DNA of 64,000 nt from Aquila chrysaetos chrysaetos (Eukaryota; Chordata; Aves; Accipitriformes; Accipitridae): contig NC_044020.1 of the NCBI RefSeq assembly GCF_900496995.4, positions 12,480,001 through 12,544,000 on the forward strand. Reading direction: 5' to 3'. The notes beneath the pieces were generated by a model. That model made no database searches. It was not told the origin of the DNA and was given only the letters and a program-made list of their open reading frames with translations. Shown here in pieces: positions 1 through 18,200 of this stretch. Both the position numbers and the translations under genes were made by a program. Numbering within the stretch: position 1 is the stretch's first letter; each line of letters starts with the position of its first letter.

Positions 1-134
1 TCCCTGTCGCTCTGAGCAGGAAAGACCGCTGGGATGAGGCAAGAAGTAGCTGCCCCCAGCGGGGCGGGTGCCTGGGTCACAACGGGGAAGTCAGCAGAAG
101 GATGCCAGAGGTGTAACTGCAATTACTCCTGCAG

Positions 135-7374
<7,240 letters not shown>

Positions 7375-10300
7375 CCTTCAACCCCAAAGCTGCTCGGCAG
7401 CACCATCCACCGTCTCGTCTCGATGTGCACTTTATCGAGGCACACAGCCGAGCACACAAACTCTTCCTCTGCCTCCAGAGCCCTCCGATGGGACGGCAGA
7501 GCCGAGGAAGGGACCGTCAGGCTAGGGGAGTGGGAGCTTCTCTTGTGAGCCGTTGTATCCAAGGTGTGGGATCCGTGTCTTGCTGGGAAGGCATGCGGGG
7601 GAGATACCGACAAGTGAAGGACTCGTATTTCCTGCCATGCAGTCTGGCGGATGGTACAGTGGGAGAGGTGCCATATTTCCCGTTGAGTCTTGCATGGTGC
7701 AAACCAAACAAACACAAATCCCACCTAAGCCCAGAATGGTTTATTTAGAGTAATGCAGCTTCTCTTTCAATACTTGAATGAAAAAAAGAAAAAAACCAAC
7801 CCTCTCCATTTCCCCTCCTTCCCCATCTCTCCGGTGTCCATGCTTTTGGACAGGGGACCAAAGTAAGTTCTCTGAACTGTATTGTGTCCACATGCCCATG
7901 TGCTGACCCAAGGAAATCTGGATGCGGAGGAGCTGATAGGCACTTTAGGCTGCTGGTGCTTAGACGTTTCTCTGTGCTTTTCACTTAGTCATTGTGAAAA
8001 ACTGTGCTCATATTCAGCAAGTTATGAGCCATGGATGGAGGTGCAAGTACACTTCCCTTATAAGAGCCACATTTGTCTGCAGCTGGGCAAGGTGGCAGGG
8101 GTTGATGTTACAACTCCACCTAAATTATTGATCCACTGCCTGAGGATAGTGGAGGGGTTATACAGAGAAGCTAGGAGGGCATCTCAGGAGGAACTTTGCA
8201 GCCTTATCTGACAGACATGTGTGTTTGTCCTAACGATATCAGGGAAACCCTAGCAGGGAAGAAGTGGCAATATTTTATTAGTTGAAATATTGTGATTTTG
8301 TGAGAAAAAGAGAAGACAGAGTATTCTGCTCTCTAAATCCTGTACATTTATGCAGCATCTAAAGGTTAATTTAATAAGTTATGGCCTCACAGTTATATCT
8401 TGTCATAGTCTGACTTTTATGTAAAGAGCAGGCTTCTTGGTTGAAGAACCGTCACAGCTGTTGGTGCTTCATCTCTAGAACAGCCCTGGGAGCTCTGGCC
8501 CGGTATGGAGGAGGTGTCCTCAGGCCTTGGCATGTGCACTGGATGCAAAGAAAAGTGAGGACAGAAGAGGGTTGAGTGTATAAAAGGATGGGCAGACCCA
8601 TGCTGCCATTGATCCAAGAACTGTGAAAAGAGCCCCTGTCCACAGCCGGCCTGATGCTACAGTGAATTCTCATCCCCTAAAACTCCTGTTAATGTAAGGC
8701 AAGATTTTTTACCCCTGTAACCTTTTTACAAGATTATAGAAACCCAGAAAACCCAGCACACTCAGTGCTCTACACTGGAGCTTTGGTGTCCCCATACCAT
8801 GCTGAAAAGGCTGCTGCTGGTCTCAAGCTTCAGGGGAGAGCATCACATAGGATGAGCTGGGGCTCATGGTGCCCAGCTCTGTGGGGAGTTGTTGAGAAGT
8901 GAGTAATGGAGGTACGCAGGATACAAGCAATGCTGACATGGTTCTAGAGTTGTTTGCTTTTTACGCTGATGGAGTGGATGCCAATTCAGAATAGGCATTC
9001 ATTTATTATTAATTCTGTGGTGCTTGACAAGCCCATCCAGTTCCACTATTGCAGTAGAAAACTGAACATGCAAGTTCTGGCACGTGAGACAGAAATCTTG
9101 TCAAATCATCTGCTTGCCTCAGTCCAGGTTTTGTGACTGATGGAGTCAGAAAAAGTCAACTAGATTTCAGAATGTTTTGCTGTGCAGTGTGCAGCTATGG
9201 TGAGAAGCAGACAAGAGACTTCTGTGCCTCTTGAGTCCACAGAGCCTTTGTCAGAATGCAGACACTGAATATCTTAGAAGGGGCAGCCTTAGCCTTCTGC
9301 CCGAGGCAGAGCAGTCTTTTTATTGAGGGAAAGTATTTTCCCAACGTAGAGACTAAGAAATGAAACACTGCCATTGGGACGAGAGGGAGGAGGCTGACAA
9401 CAGTTAACACTTTTTTTTTTTTAATGTATTCCAGGAGTTTAGGAGGCCAGAGCCCTGTGATGCAATGTTGCAGTAAGTACTGTTTCTGCCTGGAATGTGC
9501 AGCGTCAGTCGTGCTCTCAGTGCATGTTGGAGCCTGTGTGCTTCACTCACACACAGGCACAACCCCGCGAGTGTGCAGGTGAGCTGCTCTCCAGGCTCCG
9601 GGACTGCGCCTCCGCAGCCTGTCTGGGCTGGCTCTGTCACGCAATCCCTGTGGAATGGGGAGAGGCTGGTGGGGAGGGCAAGCGCCAGGACACAGCAAGG
9701 TATTTAGCAGGACCCAGCTGTTTGGCCCCATCAAGCAGAGGATGGCATGATGCCCATTTTGCAGATGGAGAGCTGATGGATTCGGTGGCAACCCTTATGT
9801 CATGCACAGGGAGGAAGGGTTATTTGTACCATGTGCTTTCACATCTGGCTTAGATGTGGTCTGCAGCACCTGAAGTTAGCAACTGGTATTCATCTGCAGA
9901 CACTGGCAAGAATTAGGTGCATCCAGGAGGTAACTCGCTTGGCTTACATGATATGAGTAACTCCTCTTCCTCACCAGAGAGGACAGTCAGCAAAGAGTGG
10001 ACTGGAAAGTAGGGTGCAGCCCTGACTCCAACACTGCCAGCAGAATTTCAGGATTTCGTCCCCGTGCTTTAGCTGTGACTGTGCTCCTTCCTTCACACCT
10101 TGTAACCCAGGCCAATGGCAAGCAGAACTGTTTGGCTCATGAGGACTCCTTGTGGAGACGTAAGGAGTTAGGGGGTTTCAGTCCAGTTTCCTGATGGCCA
10201 GTACCCCCACTGTCAAAGTTGCCATCACAAATGTTCTTCCCTTTCTAGAACAGCGGGGATTCTTAGTTGGTATTTAAGCATTGCGGTAATAAACGTGATT
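7375..10300 (+). other. B4GALNT3 3' UTR and downstream flank, end unresolved
   Basis: Untranslated sequence after the TAG. The first canonical AATAAA I find on the + strand is at 10288-10293, which would give a 3' UTR of about 2.9 kb. Its downstream sequence is not strongly GT-rich, so a shorter UTR using a variant signal (for example TATAAA near 8580) is equally possible. The first 350 bases keep the high GC of the last exon. Frames such as 7344-7748 are chance. The segment also contains a T12 run near 9412-9422 and the MIR-like copy listed separately. Confidence 0.45.
9748..9815 (-). repeat. MIR-like ancient SINE fragment (reversed)
   Basis: The + strand has ATGCCCATTTTGCAGATGGA followed by AGCTGATGGA and a CATGCACAGGG end. 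This parallels the reverse complement of the MIR core (CCCATTTTACAGATGAGGAA...GTCACACAG). It is short and diverged. Confidence 0.5.
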
Positions 10301-13300
10301 AGTACTAATTGGCACTAGTTGGCAGCCTCCACGGAGGAGCTTGGAGAAAGCCCATGGGGACAAAAGCTATCTTCCAGCCCACATGCTCAGAGACGCCTGC
10401 AGGTTGTAGGGAGAGAAGGGGCTACATGCTGCCCGGCTTGCTGGCCAGCAGCAAATTTTGCAGGAGCGGCGCCGGGCATTGCTCTGAGGCTGCTGCCCCT
10501 CTTCCAAAACAACCTGCAGTTTTTCTCCCCAGAGTCATGAAAAGGGTGACAGCAGGGAGCATGGCAGGAGCAGGTAGTCCCACAGCCATGCAGTGAAAGG
10601 ACCCAAGGCGGTGGCCAGGCCATCGTGGTCCCAGGTCAGCAGGTGGTTTGCCCCGTCACTAGCGTTGCACGGCGTGCACTGCCACTGCAAGGAGGGCTCG
10701 CCTCTGGGTCTGGCACAGCTCCCGCAGAGCAAGAGGGAACCTGGCTTCACCACAGCCGGGAAGCTGACTGCCCCCGACAGTCAATCTCGTTTCTGTTACC
10801 AGGATCTTTTTAGAAAGTTGTGCCTGAGTTTGCCTTGAAGTTTGCCCCAAGTTTCTGGCCTTCATGTGCATCCTGGCTGTGTCCTGCCTTGATGGCAGGA
10901 GGAAATCGGTTGCACGGGATCTCCTGTGCATCAGGCAGGCAGGCAGGAGGGAGCTGCTCAGGTAGCTCTCTGGCTGGGGACAGCTGGGGAGATGATGGGC
11001 CATGCTGCAGAAGAGACCTTCCGTGGGGCAGGATGTGGCCAGGCTGGGGACCCTGGGTCTCCAAGCATGGGGTGCACGGCAAGGAGGCTCTGCCCACAAA
11101 TGCCGACTCCGTCTTCAGGACTGTGAATTGTGGGGCTGAGGCTTGTTTTGCAGGTCGGCGAAGGGAACAAAGAAGGGCTGGCTTTTATTCTGAGAGAAAT
11201 GTATTGTGTGAAAACTATAATGTGGCTTGTTTTGTCATTGCCTTTAATGTTTGCCCAGTATGAACATCTTGCCTCTTCTCATTGCCTACAAATGTCTGAA
11301 GTTGATTGTTTTTTAGATACTGATGCCTTGTGTTAAAAATCTTAATTGTACCTTTGAATTATCTGCCTTAAAGTGGCTCTGTGCCTTCAAGACGACTCCT
11401 GGGCCACCTCTCTGTTAGAGCTGGGGGATGTACTGATTCTTCCTCACATTTTATAAATACATTGTCTTCCTACAAGAGCTCAGTTCTGTCCGTGTGTTAC
11501 TCACACCCACATCGCCATGCAGCAGAGATTAGAACCCAGGTGTTGCTCCTCTGGCTTCATATAACCAACCAAAGGTGTAGGCAATACCAGAGAGACAGGT
11601 TACTCTCTGCCCAAGCCAGTGAGAGCTCTGCAGCAAGAGGCGGGTGGGAGATGCAGCGAGCAAGGTTAGCCAGGAGGAAGACCTGTTTCAGTCCCCTCTA
11701 GGCCTGTAGAAAATGGGATGGCAACAAAACAGTTTTTCTCTTGTCTTCCTGGGTTTATCATGTGAAACAAGGTAGAAACATTGGACAAATACATGTCCCA
11801 GCAAAGCACAAGTGCGATGTGATCATAGAGAGAGAATGCAGAGAACTAAGTGGTCCCTCTCGCAAGCAGGGGATGATTCCTGGAGCCAAGAGCAGGTGAG
11901 AACTTAGACCTGAGCTTGGTACTTGGCACAGCCTACGCAAATGGGCTGTCAGCTCTTTCACGGCAACTGCTTATTTAGATTCAAATTTGGCCCCTTTTCA
12001 CTTTAACTGTCCCTCCTTTGAGTGTAAAAAGCTTGGCAGGAATGGGAGTCAGACATGGACAGGGAAAAAGGCAGCCAAGGTTGCTAATGAGTCTGATTCC
12101 ATTATAATGAGAAATTATTACTAAAGGTGACGGGGTGAAAAGCATTCCAGCACGCTGCTGGTCTTCTGCTCACCTGGGCTGGGTGACGGGAAGCCCTCTC
12201 TGCTCGGGCAGGCGTCGCGCACCTCCGTACCTGACCTGGCAGCTCTCTGAGACGATGATGTTGAAGTTAAGATCTGGTAATGAAATTCCCCTCACTGCTT
12301 CATTCCCAGCTGAACCTTTTCTTTTTTTTTTTCCTCTCTTTTCATCCAGTCATCAATGCTAATTGCTTTGCCTCCTGCTCTGTGAAGCAATGAGTCACAG
12401 GATTTGGGATCTGCACACAGGATGCATAATTTTCTACCTTTTCATGAACCCAGCCGGCCAGTAGTGGCTGAAAGCCCTTAGCTGGTGGTTTTGCATTGGC
12501 TAGAACTAGTTTTCTGCCTCTACAGTGAAGCCTTTCAGGAGGAGAGCAGGGTAACAGAGGCTTCCCAGAAACATTCACCCCTGTTTGCTGTTGGTCTCAG
12601 CAGAGACCAAGGACCAAGATAAGCAGCAAACTCCATGTCACTCCAGACCTGCCACCCCCCAGACAACGCGGAGGACGAGTCTTTACCTGCTTCACCAGAC
12701 AGATCCCAGACTGCGCTCAGCTTTGCTGATTTAAATTCTGGTAAATACATAACTGGCATTTGCCGCCCTACTCTTTCTATGCAACTTCCCTTCAGCTGCA
12801 AAAAAGCCACTGTCATTTGCAGGTACTAGCTGATGCTGGCCCGTAGCCTTACCCACCAGCCTTTGTGGGCAAGATCATTCACACCCTCTCCAGAAAAAAG
12901 CACCACCTGTGACTTAAACAGAAATTTAGTTCCATAAAGTCAAATATAGCGTACAAATGAAATCTGCCTGTATCTGTGTTTTTCAGGTGTCAGACACTCC
13001 CAGTAGCTCCTGAAGACCAATATGTGGACATTTTTGTGACATTTCTTTCTTAGTGGTGGCAAGAGTATGCAAAACGAAAAATCCATATTGAACTCTGATT
13101 CTGCCATACAATGAAAAAATCATTTAATAATCAGAAAAGCATGTCATTATTTAAATAGGCTTACACCAGGCTATCAAAATACCAATTTTTTTAGCATGTC
13201 TACAGAGTTACAAAATTTAGGATAAAAAATTTTTACTCTTTCAAAAAAAACTCTGAAAAATTATTAGTTCAAAGCCTTTTTTTGAAGTAAACAAATTGCT

Positions 13301-13804
13301 CTAGTGCAAGAGGATTTGCAGAATTGTCAATATAAAAATGATATATTTAAAAACAATTATGTTAGTGATAAGACCTTAAATGATAATGGTGATTTTTTTA
13401 ATAAAGTAGTATACTATGCACCTGTCATTTCTCATTGTGGCAATAAGCCTAGAGTGTCTCCTTATGTATAATGTTTCTTCATTCTCTGCTAAATATTGTC
13501 AGGCTATTCTGACATCATTCCTCATAGGTTCCTGGCAATAACATCAGACCATAATATCTATTTTCTGTCAGTGTTAATTTTCCAACTCTGAAAATATCTG
13601 ATTGTTTTCTTAACTGCGTCGCATTTAATTTTAAACAACTAGGAAAACGTTTGAACTGGTTTTAGCTACATTGACATGCACACACTTTTCTATCCTCCCA
13701 TGAGAAGCTCTTTTTTTTTTTAGTTTGAGAAATCCATACCAACATTTGGGAGGTAAACTAGTAGATAGCATTGCTTTAAGTATAGCAACTTATGCTTGAG
13801 ACAA
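10301..13804. other. Convergent intergenic gap between B4GALNT3 and NINJ2
   Basis: No exon, RNA gene or intact element was recognised. 10.3-11.7 kb is GC-richer, with chance frames; 13.0-13.8 kb is AT-rich. A possible MIR-like scrap lies near 11,521-11,560 (TTAGAACCCAGG). A stretch at 12,240-12,420 with TCATCAATGCTAATTGCTTT looks more ordered than its surroundings and is reported as a finding. Confidence 0.6.
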
Positions 13805-14176
13805 AAAAGCTGGACTTTTCTTGTTTATTTAGCCTACAAAGTAAATCATTCAGTCTTCTCTACAAAATGAGCCAATATTGAATACGTGAAGCAGGCAACT
13901 AAAATAAGAGATGAGATTTACAGAACTGTGCTTTGAAATTGTCTACCCCCTGCTGTTCCTGCAGCTTTCTCTAGCAAAGTTTGCTCTAGCTTTGAAAGGC
14001 AATGTTTTCACCCCTTCAGAACTGCAAAATCATTGTGGTAAGGGGCCAGCATACCATGACACACACACAGTTTTGAAATTTTAACCCAGTTCTCTGGATT
14101 CATCGATGGGCTCCTGCTGAGGTCAGTGAAAACATAGAGGAGGAGATCTTTCCCCACCGTCCGCGCTGCTTGGGTC
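13805..14176 (-). other. NINJ2: NINJ2 untranslated last exon (3' UTR)
   Basis: A very good acceptor on the - strand (TTTCTTGTCTTCCCTGCAG|GACCC) places the exon start at 14176. It pairs with the CAG|GTAAGA donor 21 nt after the NINJ2 stop codon. There is no coding continuity because the stop lies in the preceding exon. The 3' end near 13805 is inferred from the AATAAA at 13829-13824. The exon would be non-functional if the transcript instead ends by reading through the 15094 donor. Confidence 0.6.
13824..13829 (-). terminator. NINJ2: Candidate NINJ2 polyadenylation signal AATAAA
   Basis: Read on the - strand, AAATAAACAAG, with a T-rich TTTTTTGTCTC about 15-25 nt downstream as expected for a cleavage element. 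It is the first canonical signal after the 14176 acceptor and would give a last exon of about 370 nt. Confidence 0.5.
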
Positions 14177-15094
14177 CTGCAGGGAAGACAAGAAACACCA
14201 GTAAGGTTGCAGCAGGCTACTGTGCGCTGCACAGGCAGAAAGGAGCAGTCACGGCATACTGGGTCACTCAGCACCACAGCCACCACCGGCACACACCCCC
14301 CTGCGGGTGTGGGGTGCCGCTCTTCGGTGCTCTCACCCTTCTGGATCCCAAGCCAGCAGTGTCTTTATAGAGGCTTTTGGCCTTTGCATCCTCCCTCATC
14401 ATATCATGCATCTATCAAGCTTTCTTGCTGGTTGTTGCCCCAGTATATTGTATTTAAACTATGTTTACGTGTTGCAGGTCATGTAAGCAAGAGATGTGAA
14501 CTTTGCTTCTTGACCTAAAGCACTTTTGACCTAAGAACATGTCATTCCCTCATTGACCTGACATGGGAACACAAGCATTTGGTTGGACTCTTTTTCACAA
14601 GACTCTCTCTTGAAAATGAGAGTTGGATTCTTAAAACAGCCCCTGCCAAACCACTCTGGCTGTTGAGAAGAGCTGTTTAACCCCTGCCTCACCAGTACCT
14701 TCTTTTTCTTCTGCTCAGATAATGCTGCCATCTTTGGATACCTCCCAGAACACACCTAGTTTTCTTTCCCAAATTTAGCTCCCATCCACAACTGCTATCT
14801 GTATCTAGCGTGAGGTCTGCAGCCTTCTGAAAACCACTTGCTGCTGCTAAATCCCAGCAGTTGGGACGTTTGGTGTTCTTGCTTTAAAGACCAAGCAAAG
14901 AGAAATCCTCCTTCTCCGAGGGAATTTGTTCAATGGCCCCAGATGCTCATGGGACAACAACCTGCCTCTGGAAAGGCTTTGTTAATTTGTGCAGCTTTGC
15001 CTTCTCCTTCTCCTTCTCCACCTTGCAATGGTGTTTTCTGAGACTGAGAGCCCTTCCAGGGGCTGGCCGTGACGGGAACTCACCCCTTTCTTAC
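14177..15094 (-). other. NINJ2: NINJ2 intron 3 (within the 3' UTR), 918 bp
   Basis: Runs from donor GT at 15094-15093 to acceptor AG at 14178-14177. It holds a short CTTCTC-type tract near 15,000-15,016 and no recognisable repeat. Confidence 0.55.
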
Positions 15095-15279
15095 CTGACT
15101 CCATTGCCCCATGACTTAATAAGGTCGAAAATTCCTGGTAGGGTAGAGGCCAGTCTTCTGCACCCCAAAGGCTGTGATAAAGATGTTGAGGATGACTGTG
15201 ATAAAGATGAGAGCTGTGGCAGCGTTGTTGAGTACATTCAGGCGGGGTTGCTTTGCAACATCATTCAGATTCAAACGAG
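15095..15279 (-). CDS. NINJ2: NINJ2 exon 3 (linker, second membrane segment, stop)
   Basis: The acceptor TTGTATCGCACAG ends just before 15279. The phase joins G from exon 2 to CT, giving the Ala of ARLNLNDV. The coding part is 15279-15116, ending TAA at 15118-15116. A CAG|GTAAGA donor follows the last exon base, 15095, so the exon carries 21 nt of 3' UTR. Confidence 0.9.
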
Positions 15280-18200
15280 CTGTGCGATACAATGCAAAAA
15301 GAAAGGGAGATCGGTAGCTTGACTCCAAGTCCCCCAGCCCCTGCAAGCCTTCCATGCCTGGTGAATGTTCACAGTGCATCTGGGCACTGTGGCCACAGAG
15401 CTGGGGGAATAGTCCCAGGAACTTTACAGGGGCCACTGCTTGCCCTAGGACGACATAGGAGGCTGGAGCAGAGGAAAAACATCTTTTTTCTTTATGTCAT
15501 GTCTTTGTTTTGCCATGGAGGTGCCATGGCCCTCCAATGGGCCAACCCTAAATAGCCAATTACTGCTGCATGCTAGCCAGGCATGTGCCATGTGTCTCCC
15601 CCCACTGCATGGCTATGGGACATGGCAAGGGAAGGCCGGGTGACATGCGGAACAAGGTCAGCAATGTTGTGCTCAGGCTGGGAGGCCAGTTCCTCCTTGA
15701 CACCCAGATCTCACATATGTGCTGACACAGATACCAACCCCCTTCTCGCACCCAGACCAAGAGGTATCTGGGTACCTGAATGGGGTCAGCCCTAGCCGAT
15801 GGGCATTGATCAGTTCAGACACGGGAACGCCCCGGTTACTGGGGCTGTCTGGCCAATAAGCCATGCCAGCAGCAGCCTTGTGGCTCCCTGCCCTCAGTTG
15901 TGGTCCCCTGTCCCCCTTCTCCTCACAGCTGGCTCCAGCCACTGCGCCTGCCACTGGGAGAGGCTGTGCCATGTGGGACAGGGGAAGGAAGATGTCACAG
16001 GATTTCCTGTAGCCTCTGATCCAGTGTCCCACATAAAAAAACACATAGGATATACAGGAAAAGGCAGCGTTCTGCAGACTTTTCATACTGGGCATGTGTT
16101 GGAGGCTGAAATATAGCAACTCCTGTATAAGATGGAGCGCTGGGCAAGCCTGTCAAATGCTGGTGTTAAGGTACTGTCTACACTAGAACTGTGGGATTGG
16201 TTAAATCTGAGGTTAGTATAGGGAATACATCTGCCTAAATTGTTCTGTTAGGCCCCAGCTTGAGTTAGGCGAAAGATACAGCTAAAATGTAGTATCTGCA
16301 GGAGCTGCATGAAGGGGCACGTTACAGGATGGGCAGCAAGAGGCCCTAAACCCAGCTCTCCCCCTACAACAGGGTTTCAGCACTGGGGAAGTGAAGGAAG
16401 AGTAATGCTCAGAGCTGTTGTGCAAGAGAGAAAACCAACCCACTCGCCACTTTGAAAAGCAATAACACAGACCTCTCCACCACCTGCGTCAAGCTGTCTC
16501 CAACCCTCCTGCAGCCCTGGTTGGAGCCAGGGGTAATGATTTGGGGGCAGAGGCTTCTCCCTTCCACCCCCATGCCAGCCAAACCATGGGGTGCCCTGCC
16601 CCTGCAGCACCCTGTGAGGGTGCATGCGCCTCGGTGGCCACCTTACCGGTGATGATGAGGAGAATCCCGATCATCACCTGGAAGAAGAGGGAGACACTGA
16701 TGAGCACGATGAGGGTGGCGTAGTACTGGAAGGAAGCCCCCTGCTCCAGCACCGCTTTGAGCTGGGTGACGTTCGCCATGAACAGTGCCACGTCCAGCAT
16801 GCTCTCCGCCACGCTCTTCTTCGTCGCATAGTGGTTGATGTTCATTGGCCCGTTAATCCGGAGCTGAGGATTCACGCCCTGGGGAAACGGGAGAAACCGC
16901 GTGAACTGGTACAATTGCTAAGCCCACAGACCCGTCTGTATTGAACGGGCTGCTATCTCCCCACAGGCTTTATCTAGAAAGCCTGGGAAAGAGTCAAAGT
17001 TGTGTGTTTTAAATGTGTTGAGAGCACACAGTTTCCCATCACAGTCACCTCGTGATATTAATAAGCGCAAGATACTTGTGGTGATCAAAAGCTCAGCGAG
17101 GTTAGAAAAATACTGGGTATTTTTGTGGAAAACAAACTTGTCCAGAGTTACAATAATGTAGATTACCCACAGCCAGGGATTTTGCAAGGAATATTAAATT
17201 CTCTTCCTTCAGGGCACAGACAAGCCTCAAACTTACAGGGGATTAGAGAGAGATCTTCTCTTCGGGTCGGGTGTTCAAAAGACTGTCAGCAGCTGGACTT
17301 TATATCTCCTCTGAACACTTTGCTGGCTACTGTGCTAGACAAGATGCTAGAGCAGATAGGACAATCCATGTATTTGTTTCTGAAACCAGGGGCACTATTT
17401 CTTCAAAACATCAGGCACTGAAACACACCAAGACAAGGGGTGGGATCTATCACACCTAACTTTAACTAATCATTCAGGCACATTTTTTTGTCAGTGGAAA
17501 GAAACAGGTATTTACAAGGGGTAAATCACCTGCTTGCCCTTAACCTAATTACAAGCTGTGGGTCATTTGGCTGCTTTTAGCCATCCACCTGTTCTCCATC
17601 TTTCTTGTTAAGTGAGTTCCCCTGTTAGCTGTCTTGACCCAAATGATGGGAAAAAAAAAAAAGATAGAAAAGGGGACAGTAATTTTCAATTCACCCAGAG
17701 TGTCATCAGCTGGTAATAAACCATCAGCAGAGGCAACAAATACAAAAGATTTGGATATATCTGCAGCAAGCTATGATCTTTCTTAAAAAGAAAGAAAAGC
17801 AACACTTCCATGTAGCAGACAGGTTTCAGTTCTGCATAATCAGCCTCCTGTCAGCTGTAGTGAAGGCCATCAGGTGCATACTGGAAGTAGGACTGTGCCT
17901 ACATCAAGTGGTGAGTCCTATTTTGGTCCTTTTGTACCAGATAAAGTAAAAAATGTAGTCTTTCCTCCGTGCTCTTGGCATGGCACTAGAGAAGGGTTAT
18001 GGCTAGTGCTTCATGCTGCTGTCTCGGGTTTCTTTGTGCATCCATAGGCAAGAGTGGCTTTCTCTATGCCAGGGTGGGAGTGTGAGGAAAGCCAGTGATC
18101 CTTGGAGTGTGCTGCATGTGGTTGTGTGTCTGATACTGAATTTTGGAAGGGGGTTGAGGCCTGTGCCAGTGATCCCCTTATGTGAGAAAGATGGATAGCA

